Shown here one piece after another: positions 13,297 through 22,231 of a stretch of DNA of 40,305 nucleotides. A model generated the notes under the pieces. That model was not told the DNA's origin, searched no databases, and saw only the letters and a list, made by a program, of their open reading frames with translations. Both the position numbers and the translations under genes were made by a program. Source of the stretch: a virus; the IMG/VR virus record IMGVR_UViG_3300037882_001833, positions 1 to 40,305 of that record, one strand, 5' to 3'. Position 1 is the stretch's first letter. Each line of letters opens with the position of its first letter.

Positions 13297-15534
13297 TTAA
13301 GGGAGGGGGATTAAATCCATCTGATAGAGAGTCTCGTTTCCAGCGGGGCCGTAGTTACAGGCAATACCTATGCGTACAAACTGCGTACCAGCAGCTAACA
13401 GTAAAGCTCCTGGGGTAGCTGTTTGCTTTAGGCAGACGTTTGCGGTGTTAAAGATTTGATCTTGATTAGCCTCGTAATTTAGAAACACCCCGTAAGGGTA
13501 CAACGCATTGCCATCACCACCTTGTGATTCAGCAACTTCTGTTCCGGCAGGCCATACACCTCCGCTACCTGCTGCTGGGTTGGGATAGGCCCAAGGTGCA
13601 GGCAACGTCAAAATGTATTCTGTGGCTGTTGTTACTACTGACGCTGTTGCGCCTAAAAAAGCGTTGTTGCGACTATAGCAGTAAGCATTGTCAGGGTCGC
13701 TCGGTTTAGGGTATATTTTACCAAAGCTATTCTTGTACGGGAATACCAACAAGTGCTTGTAGGTTCCATTCCCCCATTGAGTTGCAGTACCCTTGTTAAT
13801 CCTTACGGTAGTTGCACCGACGGCTAACGGAGCGCTTAAGGTTGAGGCAGTACTTAGCGCGACGCTGTTGTAATAAACGTCGTTGGGCAGTTTATCAGCA
13901 TCGTACTGCGCGATAAACGGAAAATGCTGATTGCCAGCAACGAATGTTTTAGCACGAACAGTCACGGCAAATCTTAGCGTCACCCCAGCCGGAACGTAAC
14001 TATACTCGGCGCACTCTGTAGGCAGATAAGTGTAAGACGTGTTGCAAAGCAAAGAGTAATTACCGCTTACCGCTTGAATGGGGTAAGCGATAACCCCTGG
14101 CCAATTTTCTGCGCGAAGCACACCTCCAGCGTCGGGTGTCGCTGGGAAATTGCAGCCACCATTGCGGATGTACCCAGTCTGCCGATCGTTTAGTTCACGC
14201 GCGCTAAGATATGCTCCTTGTACAATTTTGCCATTATTCCAAACCGATCGATCTGATAATCGTTGCTCAAGGCCACCCCCAGTAAGCGTCGCAACCAGCG
14301 TCGATCCAGGGTAGCGCCACGTCTCAGCGTTAATCAATTCTCGTATCGCCGCTGCATCGCCCGTCGCAATCAACTGCTCACCCATCCCCCCTGTGGGTAG
14401 GAGCGTTACAGATTCGTCTGTGTTACGTCGGATCAACCCAGCTATAGTGGCGTTAGCGATTGACTGAAGTGTAGCGTCTGCGTTTTGTTTACCGTTTAAT
14501 GCAGCCGACAGCCCAGTAAGCTGTGCTCTCTCTGCTGTCGTAAGACTCAGGTAAGGCCCAGCCCAAACAGTGCCGTTAGATACCCAGTAGTCCCCAGTGT
14601 CGCTTCTAACATAAAGTCGCTGCCCAGAAGTCGGTGTACTTGATGGAACAGTCGTAGCAATCTGTATCTCCGGGAGATCTACTAAGTCAGCTAAAGAGAA
14701 CGACGTGGTTGCTCCTCCGACTAGCGTGAACGTTACTTGCTTTGTCGTTGTGTTGTAGTTGACACTCTGAAAGACTAGCTCCAGTGGTGTGTCGATACTC
14801 TGAGTGCCGCCATCTGCCCACGTAAAGAGCCACACCCCGGTCGAAGCTGTGTAGACTGCTGAGCAACCACGGCTATTTATTGCGGGGATTTTGCTGCTGC
14901 CATCAAGAGGGGCAATACCGTTGATAGCTCCCTTCTGAGTTGTGGGGAGATACCCAGTGAGAGCTGTTGTTAGCTGTGCTGCTGTGGCATACCCAGGGTG
15001 TGGGTTAGCGAGAGCTTCGTGAGCAGCAACAGCAGCAGTAACTTCAGCATCACGCGCAATCAACGCTGGGATCTGAGCATCACTAAGTGTACCACTTAGG
15101 TCAGCTACAGGTACGGCGGCACTCTTCAGACGGTACTGTATGTGAGGGTCAGGCAGTGCAACGTGGGATGCAACTGCTGCATCACCTGTTGTACCAACGT
15201 TCCAAATAAACTGTTTAACTTCACGTAGGTCGTCCAGCACTCTTTCTATCTGTTCTAAGCGGCGGTTCATCCCAAGCTGAGAAGTAACCTCCCCATATTG
15301 AAGGGTGTCGATGTCCCGCAGCCCCCAGCGGTAGAGATTAACTATTGTATTTGTGGGGAGAGCTGCTCCGCTGTAAGTAATAACTGTGGCGGTAGTCTTA
15401 GTATAAGCTGCTAACGGTTGCTCTAACCCGGAGATGACTACAAGGAAGTCTTTCTCCCCAGGGTCGTTGACAAGCCCCAAGGCTGTTACGTCTACCGTCC
15501 AGTTTGTCCCGCTTCTCGTTACTTGGATTCCCAT
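13297..15534 (-). CDS. Tail fibre / receptor-binding protein with T7 gp17-like N-terminus
   Basis: 745 residues. The N-terminal about 115 residues (GLVNDPGEKDFLVVISG, LYRWGLRDIDTLQYGEVTS) resemble the T7 gp17 tail-attachment domain, followed by a coiled coil (LEQIERVLDDLREVKQFI, about 92-110). A spacer contains repeated short Ala/Thr motifs and SHVALPDPHIQYRL. The C-terminal part is beta-rich with many Asn/Gly/Tyr and probably folds as a trimeric receptor-binding tip. It should bind the host cell surface. The start overlaps the end of the 1028-residue protein by 16 bases. Confidence 0.75.
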   Translation of the reverse strand: MGIQVTRSGTNWTVDVTALGLVNDPGEKDFLVVISGLEQPLAAYTKTTATVITYSGAALPTNTIVNLYRWGLRDIDTLQYGEVTSQLGMNRRLEQIERVLDDLREVKQFIWNVGTTGDAAVASHVALPDPHIQYRLKSAAVPVADLSGTLSDAQIPALIARDAEVTAAVAAHEALANPHPGYATAAQLTTALTGYLPTTQKGAINGIAPLDGSSKIPAINSRGCSAVYTASTGVWLFTWADGGTQSIDTPLELVFQSVNYNTTTKQVTFTLVGGATTSFSLADLVDLPEIQIATTVPSSTPTSGQRLYVRSDTGDYWVSNGTVWAGPYLSLTTAERAQLTGLSAALNGKQNADATLQSIANATIAGLIRRNTDESVTLLPTGGMGEQLIATGDAAAIRELINAETWRYPGSTLVATLTGGGLEQRLSDRSVWNNGKIVQGAYLSARELNDRQTGYIRNGGCNFPATPDAGGVLRAENWPGVIAYPIQAVSGNYSLLCNTSYTYLPTECAEYSYVPAGVTLRFAVTVRAKTFVAGNQHFPFIAQYDADKLPNDVYYNSVALSTASTLSAPLAVGATTVRINKGTATQWGNGTYKHLLVFPYKNSFGKIYPKPSDPDNAYCYSRNNAFLGATASVVTTATEYILTLPAPWAYPNPAAGSGGVWPAGTEVAESQGGDGNALYPYGVFLNYEANQDQIFNTANVCLKQTATPGALLLAAGTQFVRIGIACNYGPAGNETLYQMDLIPLP

Positions 15535-18500
15535 TTAGCTTTCAACCCCTCATCTAATTGTTGTCGTAAATAATCTGCACCAGGCAGCGGTAAGTTGTCG
15601 AGGACAAGCTGCTCAGTCTGAATCTGCTCAAAGGCTTTATCAGGTGGTAACCCGTTCTGTTCTGCGTATCGCTCAATTCTCCCCAAGTCGAGATTAACCT
15701 GGAGGATAACATCAGTCATCTGGTTTATAGCTGCTACCCGCTTACGGTAGCTGTCGCTGTCTTCACTGACTGAGCCTCGCTTGATGTCAACCTGTAGCTG
15801 CTGTTGCGCCGTTGACTGGTCTTTGCGGACTTTGTTCATGACGCGCTCAGTATCACGCCAGGTCATCTTCATGTTGGCAAAGCGGTTGATGACTCTTACC
15901 CTCCCCCCAAGTACCTGTAGAGTAGCCTCCGTGTTCTCTAGTTGCTGAGGGCGTAGCTTACCCTGGTTGCCTAGCCATCCATCAACTGCGGGTTTGATGA
16001 CAGCGTTAGTCCTCGGGTCGAGCAAAGCGCGCTGCCCGCTGATAACCGGTAAGCGGTCAACAGACGACAGAAAGGGAGAGATGCTCAACACGGCAGCTAC
16101 AGCAGGGTGCATAGTCATCCCACCGAACTGTTCAAACTCTAGTGGGGAGTCATCTCGCTTAGTGCCCGTCAGTGGGTCGATGCCGCTGAGAGCTTTGTAT
16201 ACCCCAGAGAACATTGTCTTGCTAATTAGAGAGTTGACTACTTTTTGTGTTGACTCCCCTTTGATTTTAGCGCGAAGAGCCTCAGCGGATTTGTCCCCAC
16301 CTAGAGACGCTAGCCAGGTTAAGGCTCCCCAGCGTGGGTCGAGGTCCCCGTGGAATAGCATCGTGGTATGACCTGTAGCGGGGTCGTTGTTTAGCACTAA
16401 GCCGTATTTGTCGCGCTCCCATGATTGCATACCACCAGCGGGGAGAGTGTCGCTGCCCATTTGGTTGTCATTCCATAGTGCTGTCATGCGAGCGTAGTTG
16501 TACCAGCGAGACGGCTGCCGGAGCATATCAGCTAATTGTAGTGGGAGGTTCTGCATAGCCCACGCTGAGAACGGTGCAACGCTTGTTACAGTCTCAGTAA
16601 CGCTCCCAACATCGTCGAACATGGGGAACGACTTTTTAACTTCCCCCATTACTTGCTCCCACGTATCGTAACGCTCACTACTCCAGCCGAAGATAGCTTG
16701 GTCAACGTCTTTAATGGCAGCTTTAGGTCCACCGTACCCGAGTGTTGCTTTGCCTCTTGCGACGGCAAGCTGTCCAGCCATATCGATGATAGAGGCTACT
16801 CGTAATGTGGGGAGAAACACAGCATCGCGCTGCTCTTTGAGTACGTTGCCGATCTCTTGTGTGTAGGCTTTGACGCCACCGCTCTGCCCAGCAGCTCTGA
16901 TGTTCTCAAAGTGCTGGCGGATGTAACGCGGGTCTAGTTGTTTGATGTCAATCATACCAGCCCCAGTGCCCGTAACGTCTACACCTGGGAGGATGTTGTG
17001 AGAAAAATTGCGGAGAGTCTTAGCAACAAACTCTCTGTGAGTGACAGGTGCTCCGTCGAGGATACGGAACGGCTTAACGTTGTCAAAAGCGTCAAGTCCT
17101 TTGCTGCTGACAAGTGCTATGTCTTGCAACGACGTAAAGAAGTCAGTAAGCCCAGCTCCCCTCCCCACAGTGGATGCCATGTTAGACATGAGCTGCCCGC
17201 TGAGATACACAGTAGCAGTAATTGGATTACCAAGTGCCTGCATTGAGAAGTTAGTGCGGAACCACTTGTTGATAGCAGCAGCCTTTGACATCTCGGCAGG
17301 AGACCCAGCAATACGCAGCAACCCAGAAAGGTTAGCTGCTACTGTGGGGTGAACATAAAGGTCACCAGCAGCCGTGTCAACAACTGATGACAGCTTGACA
17401 AACTTATTGTAGAGCTGTGGGTTGTTTTCAGCTACGGCTCTCGGAATAGCCCAGCCTGCTGCCATCCCTTCAGTAGAGATATGCTTAACCATTGCTGATT
17501 GCTGTGCCCCTGCTTTGAGCTTGTCAATCATTCCGTTACTGGCTGCCACAGGGTCGTGGATAAACACGTCAGCATCGAGCAGCGGTATCTTGTATTTGCG
17601 GGTCATGTACTCAGCAACCTCTGTCCCCAGCATAGGGATCTTTGACATGATACCGCTATCAACCAAGAGGTCGAGCTGGTCGTCTGTTACTCGCTTTGAG
17701 AGAAACTCAGCAAATTGGCTGGGGTTAGCGATTAGAGTCTGTAGCTGAGCGTTATCTACTTTGAGGAGTGCTGCTGCCATCGCTTCGTCTTCCGGGAGAT
17801 AGCGCCACGTCTCACGTGATTTAGCAATAAGTGTCTGTCCAGTCTCTTCTGTGATGCTGCCCAGTGCGTTAGATCTCTCAAGTGCTCTCTTTGCTGGCTG
17901 GCTGAAGATGCGGGGCATGTAACCGATGTTAGTCATCTCCCCCACATCCATTCCAGTAGAGAGAGCAACAGCCCTCACCTCGTCCCACTGAGAAGCAACA
18001 CTGTTAGCTTTATCGAGCAAATCGGTAATCTGAGGGTCAGTCAAGCCCTTAGCTAGCATGTCAGCTTTGAAGCTGTTAAACCTGGTGAGCAACACTGATT
18101 GCTGGCGAGGGGTGTTGCCGTAGACTGCTAAGCGCTGTGGTGTTAAGCCCTCTTCAACGAAGCGGTCAAAGTCTGCTGCGTCGAGCTTTACCCCAGTAGC
18201 TTTAACTGCTTGAGCAAAGTCTTGCTGTTTGCTCATCATGCTGTAGATACCAGCTTCGCGTAGGTTGCCGTCAACAAGGCGGCGGATGTTGAGCAGCGAC
18301 TCTCTCACGTCACCTGCTTGCCCAAGCTTTTGACCCAGGTGATCTGCGATAAACTGAGAGGCGTTGCTCTGCTTGTTGGGTTGCAACCAAGTGAGCTTGC
18401 CGCTCTCAAATACGATGCCCTCCCAGTATTCCTGAGCGCGCATAGCTGTAGCGCTAGCTTTATTGTTCGGAGTAGTAACAGCAAGAGCTTTAAGCGCAGC

Positions 18501-18605
18501 ACTACGGTTAGCAGCTTTCTGCTTGAGAGCGCTGAGAGTTGTAGCGCTCCACTGTACTTTGCGGTTAGGTGGTTGTGCTTGCGGCGTCGGTGTGCAGTTA
18601 ATCAT
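15519..18605 (-). CDS. Large internal virion / DNA-ejection protein (1028 aa)
   Basis: Coupled by ATGA to the ART-containing gene upstream. Mostly helical, Ala/Gln/Leu-rich. YMPRIFSQPAKRA, NKWFRTNFSMQALGNPITATVYLSGQLMSNMAS and FPMFDDVGSVTETVTSVAPFSAW look like long ejection proteins of T7-like phages (gp16-type C-terminal region), with amphipathic segments suited to membrane passage. No enzymatic motif seen. It would sit in the capsid core and help build the trans-envelope conduit. The assignment rests on size, composition and place between tail proteins and fibre. Confidence 0.6.
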   Translation of the reverse strand: MINCTPTPQAQPPNRKVQWSATTLSALKQKAANRSAALKALAVTTPNNKASATAMRAQEYWEGIVFESGKLTWLQPNKQSNASQFIADHLGQKLGQAGDVRESLLNIRRLVDGNLREAGIYSMMSKQQDFAQAVKATGVKLDAADFDRFVEEGLTPQRLAVYGNTPRQQSVLLTRFNSFKADMLAKGLTDPQITDLLDKANSVASQWDEVRAVALSTGMDVGEMTNIGYMPRIFSQPAKRALERSNALGSITEETGQTLIAKSRETWRYLPEDEAMAAALLKVDNAQLQTLIANPSQFAEFLSKRVTDDQLDLLVDSGIMSKIPMLGTEVAEYMTRKYKIPLLDADVFIHDPVAASNGMIDKLKAGAQQSAMVKHISTEGMAAGWAIPRAVAENNPQLYNKFVKLSSVVDTAAGDLYVHPTVAANLSGLLRIAGSPAEMSKAAAINKWFRTNFSMQALGNPITATVYLSGQLMSNMASTVGRGAGLTDFFTSLQDIALVSSKGLDAFDNVKPFRILDGAPVTHREFVAKTLRNFSHNILPGVDVTGTGAGMIDIKQLDPRYIRQHFENIRAAGQSGGVKAYTQEIGNVLKEQRDAVFLPTLRVASIIDMAGQLAVARGKATLGYGGPKAAIKDVDQAIFGWSSERYDTWEQVMGEVKKSFPMFDDVGSVTETVTSVAPFSAWAMQNLPLQLADMLRQPSRWYNYARMTALWNDNQMGSDTLPAGGMQSWERDKYGLVLNNDPATGHTTMLFHGDLDPRWGALTWLASLGGDKSAEALRAKIKGESTQKVVNSLISKTMFSGVYKALSGIDPLTGTKRDDSPLEFEQFGGMTMHPAVAAVLSISPFLSSVDRLPVISGQRALLDPRTNAVIKPAVDGWLGNQGKLRPQQLENTEATLQVLGGRVRVINRFANMKMTWRDTERVMNKVRKDQSTAQQQLQVDIKRGSVSEDSDSYRKRVAAINQMTDVILQVNLDLGRIERYAEQNGLPPDKAFEQIQTEQLVLDNLPLPGADYLRQQLDEGLKAKWESK

Positions 18606-21600
18606 ATCTCGCAGGGGGATGAAGGGTTATCAGCGTTCTTAGCTGGGGACGTGTCAGACTTGAGGGCTTCGTCGAACTTACGGTCAAACGCTTCGTCGTC
18701 AATTTGGTCGAGCAATTCGTCTAGCTTCGATTGTAGTTGCGGTGGTACGTTGTCAATTGGGTGGGTAGCAATCTCAGCCATAACGTCGTCGATAGCTGTA
18801 CTTACTGCTTTGACGCTGGAAGGTAACAGCGTAGAGTAAGACTCGTTGTAAACTTTGTCGGCTACTGCATCATAGAGCTTAACGTACTTCCCTTCGAGCA
18901 GTGAGATGAGCTTAGGGTCGTCAACGTGGCCGTCGAGGATATCACGCACAAGTGCTGTGAAATCTTCCCCACGCTTAGCTGGTATTCTCCCCTCAGTTAA
19001 AGCTGTAATGTACTCGTCGCTGGAGCGTTTAGCACTCTCAGTGAACCGTCTAACAACGTTATCGACACGCTCTACCGGTGACGCAGCTACAGGTAACGTT
19101 ACAGGCTGCGGGACAACGTCATCCAGCATCCCACTACGCTTAACAGCATCGTAAGTCTTGAGTTGCGCAGCTTCAACAGCTTCAGATGCCCCGTCAAGTG
19201 CTTGGCTCTCTACTCTCACAGCAGTATCAGCGACAGTAGATTTGAGGAACTGCGAACCTGTCTGCTCTACAGCGTCACGCTCCATCTTAAGACGGTTACG
19301 CAGCATCACTTCTGGCGAGATGTCACCCCCAGCTCCTTTAACTGGGGTGACACTTTGAGTTACAGCAGCTCTTGTGTCAATCGTAGAAGTAATCTTCCCA
19401 GCTCTGATGTGCTGCACCCCGTTATCCCGCAGAGCTTGTGTCAGCTTTTGCTGGAATTGCAGTGCTGCTTCCTCTGAGCTGTTTGCTCCTACCGTATCGA
19501 GGATGCCAACGACTGAGTTATCACCACTCGCGTCAAGTGCTGCTTTAATCTCAGGAGTTGCAAACTGGTCAGCTAATTGTCGAAGCTGGGGGAGCTGTGC
19601 TTTGCCGTCTAGAACGTTACCACTAAGCTGTACTTCGTGGATTACCCCATCCCCAAACTCTCTACCAGGTAAATCGGGTAGGTTGACAGCGGCGTCGGCT
19701 TTAGCTGGCACTGCTGCTGATGCTTTGCTGCCGTAAGTGTACACCCCACTTCCTAGTTCGTTACGTGCTGACCCTGCTATTGGGTCAATATTCTCGATGC
19801 TGAGATCTTTAACGCGGGTGCCGTGATACGCTTTACTGTTCTTAACCGGTATCAGCGGTAGCTCTACACGTAAGGGATCACTGTAACTGATTTCGGGGAG
19901 TAGCTCGTCGTCAAGCTGGTTTCTCCCTACATCTAGTGTATCTGACTGCTGGCGGATAGCGTCTTGCTGCGATTGCTTAACGCCTTTGCGTAGCTCTTGC
20001 GCTACAAGAGATTCGTTGACAGCAGAAGTCACTTCGTCGAGCTGCGGGAGCTGCTGCTGTACTTCTGAGATTACTTGTTGGGTGTCAGTAGTAGGTACAA
20101 CGTCGTCAACAATCTGCCGTAACTGTTCTAAATTAACTCCCGCTTTCTCTAGGGAGTCACTGGCTTTAGGTAGTTGTAACAGCTCGTCAACTTGCTGCGC
20201 AAAACGAACTCCTTGAGGAGTCCCCCACCATTCTTCATTAGATAGCTGCTCTTTAATTATCTGAGTTACAGGATTGCGTGGCTTAGCTAATCGAGTAGCC
20301 AACGAAGCAGGTTTGCTGTCAAGTGCTTTATCGAGAAACTCTGATACTGCATTTACTTTGTCTTTGAGTGGGGCTGCTTGAAAGTCGTACTTTTTAACAA
20401 CGTCGCTGTTAAAGAGTTGCTCTACTTCGTCTACAAACTTTACAACTTCGTCACGAAAGACAGGCTTTGCAGTGAGCGGCTTCAGAAGTGAGAGCTTTTC
20501 TTTCGGGGTAGCATTGAGCGGCGCACGAAGTTCAGCAACGCGAGACGGCATAAGCAGTTTGCGTTCAGCGGTAGCTGGTAGCCGTGGCTGCGGCGTGTAA
20601 GCTCTGCGCGGAGGAGGTAAGACGACAACTTGCTGACGAGCTGGGGGTAACTGCCGAGGACGTTGCTTAACTGCTCCTCCCGGTGCTTGAATTGATGAGC
20701 GAGCTGGTGGTAACTGTGCTCTCTGCGGCGAAGGCGGCAATGGTGGTCGAGAGGGTGCTGTCGGTGCTGCAGCTGCGGCTGGGGGTGGGAGCGTCCTGGC
20801 TCCGATACCGAGACGCTTAGCTGCTGCCCCAACTAACTTGTCAACTTTAGCCCCAACAAATACATCCCCAGCAAAGCCTAAGAGCTTACTAGGGTTGACG
20901 CCTACTTCCCCAACGAAAGGCAGCTTCGGAGTCTTAAAAGCTCCAGTCTGTACCCCAATGCCGACACCCTCTCCAGCGTCATCACTGAAGCTGTACTGGG
21001 CACCACGGATAGCTTCGATGATGTTGCTCTTACCGTCGTCGTACTTGTTGCCGTTGAGTACCCACTGTGCTACGCCGAGTTGCTTAAAGAGTGGAGTACG
21101 ACGCATGAAGCGGTCAGCAAACTCTCTGTGCTGCGGAGGGACAACGTTTCCCAATTGACGGATAAGCTGCCTCCCATCGAGAGCTGCTCCGATAGCTGTA
21201 TTCTGGATTACGCCTAAAGGGTAAAGGATAGCGCCGAGCAAGTTGGTATCGTACTGCTGCGTTTGCTGATTGAACTGGACTGGGGCGTTGTACTTGCGGA
21301 CGCCGTCCCGCTGCCCGATAATGGTGCGTACCCAGTCGAGTCCGTCTGAAGTGCTGCTGTTCTTTGCTTGACGGTCAGCTTCAACTTGAGCAGTTAGTGC
21401 TGCTGCGTAATCAGCGTTCTGTTTATTTTCGTTGACGTACTGAGCAAAGATTGATTGGCGTTGTTCAGCGTTATCAGCAATTAGGTTACGCAGCCCAGGC
21501 TGATTAATCATGTAGGGGATAAAGTCTTCTGGGCCAAGCGCATCGATAGCTGCATTACTGAGTGAGCGTTCAAGCTGTGCTGCTGCTACTGCTTTGTTGG

Positions 21601-22075
21601 CATCAGGCTGAAGATAAGCGGAAGCTGCCTGCTCTGCTGTCATCTCCTGTGGTCGTGCGTACTGCTCCCCACTTCCACGGCTGACAGGGAATGGTGCTTG
21701 CCACGGCTGTCGTGATGCTGCTAACTCTGCTGCAACCTGTGCGTCTTCTACTGGGTCGAGGTGGACAGCCATAACTGGTTGTCGCTGTGGTGCGACGTAC
21801 TCGTTACCGGGGAGAGGGTCTTTATCAGCTTCAAGTTCAGCGGCAACCTGCGCGTCTTCTTCTTTGCTGAGGTGGACAGCTTGAATGGGTTGTCGTGCTG
21901 CTGGCTGCTCTGGGGGTGGTACAGCAATAGGTATCGGCGCTGACTGCTTAGTGGGAAGCTCAACAGGTAAAGGTGCTTCGACACTGGGGAGAGCATCTGG
22001 AGGGTTAGGGGTAGAGCCTAGGCGGAGATCACCTCCTGCTGTCTTGCGCTTGTTGTCATTGATTAGATCAGCCAT
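18602..22075 (-). CDS. Internal virion protein with ADP-ribosyltransferase-like domain
   Basis: 1157 residues. N-terminal Pro/Ala-rich region with two 27-residue repeats (residues 61-87 and 98-124; shared core EDAQVAAEL). Residues 425-500 are Pro/Arg-rich linker. Residues 749-900 look like an ADP-ribosyltransferase: AYHGTRV (H751), GSGVYTYGSKASAA (Y779/Y781), IHEVQLSGNVLD, then QALRDNGVQHIRAG. This HGT...GxGxY pattern occurs in phage ART domains, and T4 Alt is a known injected ART. Probably ejected into the host to modify a target such as RNA polymerase; target and activity are inferred. The gene follows element C, whose box supplies GAGG before the ATG. The C-terminal region is helical. Confidence 0.6.
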   Translation of the reverse strand: MADLINDNKRKTAGGDLRLGSTPNPPDALPSVEAPLPVELPTKQSAPIPIAVPPPEQPAARQPIQAVHLSKEEDAQVAAELEADKDPLPGNEYVAPQRQPVMAVHLDPVEDAQVAAELAASRQPWQAPFPVSRGSGEQYARPQEMTAEQAASAYLQPDANKAVAAAQLERSLSNAAIDALGPEDFIPYMINQPGLRNLIADNAEQRQSIFAQYVNENKQNADYAAALTAQVEADRQAKNSSTSDGLDWVRTIIGQRDGVRKYNAPVQFNQQTQQYDTNLLGAILYPLGVIQNTAIGAALDGRQLIRQLGNVVPPQHREFADRFMRRTPLFKQLGVAQWVLNGNKYDDGKSNIIEAIRGAQYSFSDDAGEGVGIGVQTGAFKTPKLPFVGEVGVNPSKLLGFAGDVFVGAKVDKLVGAAAKRLGIGARTLPPPAAAAAPTAPSRPPLPPSPQRAQLPPARSSIQAPGGAVKQRPRQLPPARQQVVVLPPPRRAYTPQPRLPATAERKLLMPSRVAELRAPLNATPKEKLSLLKPLTAKPVFRDEVVKFVDEVEQLFNSDVVKKYDFQAAPLKDKVNAVSEFLDKALDSKPASLATRLAKPRNPVTQIIKEQLSNEEWWGTPQGVRFAQQVDELLQLPKASDSLEKAGVNLEQLRQIVDDVVPTTDTQQVISEVQQQLPQLDEVTSAVNESLVAQELRKGVKQSQQDAIRQQSDTLDVGRNQLDDELLPEISYSDPLRVELPLIPVKNSKAYHGTRVKDLSIENIDPIAGSARNELGSGVYTYGSKASAAVPAKADAAVNLPDLPGREFGDGVIHEVQLSGNVLDGKAQLPQLRQLADQFATPEIKAALDASGDNSVVGILDTVGANSSEEAALQFQQKLTQALRDNGVQHIRAGKITSTIDTRAAVTQSVTPVKGAGGDISPEVMLRNRLKMERDAVEQTGSQFLKSTVADTAVRVESQALDGASEAVEAAQLKTYDAVKRSGMLDDVVPQPVTLPVAASPVERVDNVVRRFTESAKRSSDEYITALTEGRIPAKRGEDFTALVRDILDGHVDDPKLISLLEGKYVKLYDAVADKVYNESYSTLLPSSVKAVSTAIDDVMAEIATHPIDNVPPQLQSKLDELLDQIDDEAFDRKFDEALKSDTSPAKNADNPSSPCEI

Positions 22076-22078
22076 TTT

Positions 22079-22230
22079 CCTGTGCCTCTCAGACGTGAGT
22101 TACTTACTGGGTGGATGTTTGTACCTGTAGAGGGTACAGTAAAGCGCAGACTTTAACCTCGGTTGTCCTGCACTATATCTATGATGCTGGGAGTGCTGCT
22201 GGTTATAGCTGATCCAACGTAGGGTTTTGC
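22079..22230 (-). repeat. Dispersed 152-bp element, copy C
   Basis: The only copy on the minus strand: box 1 complement at 22210-22223, TATAGT complement at 22172-22177, box 3 complement at 22079-22094. It fills the gap between the M23/transglycosylase gene and the ART-containing gene, with ATG at 22075. GCAGGAC after TATAGT can pair with GTCTGC 13 bases later, and GTACC with GGTAC further on. The best candidate for a promoter/leader role because it lies on the coding strand of the late block. Confidence 0.85.
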
Positions 22231-22231
22231 A

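Noticed and set aside
19336-19360. Extra GTGACACTTT match to the early palindrome
   Set aside because: It lies within the coding sequence of the ART-containing protein and lacks the second palindrome arm.
18602-22075. Several long plus-strand open frames opposite the large ejection genes
   Set aside because: Antisense shadows of the Ser/Ala/Gln-rich minus genes, without ribosome sites or recognisable domains.
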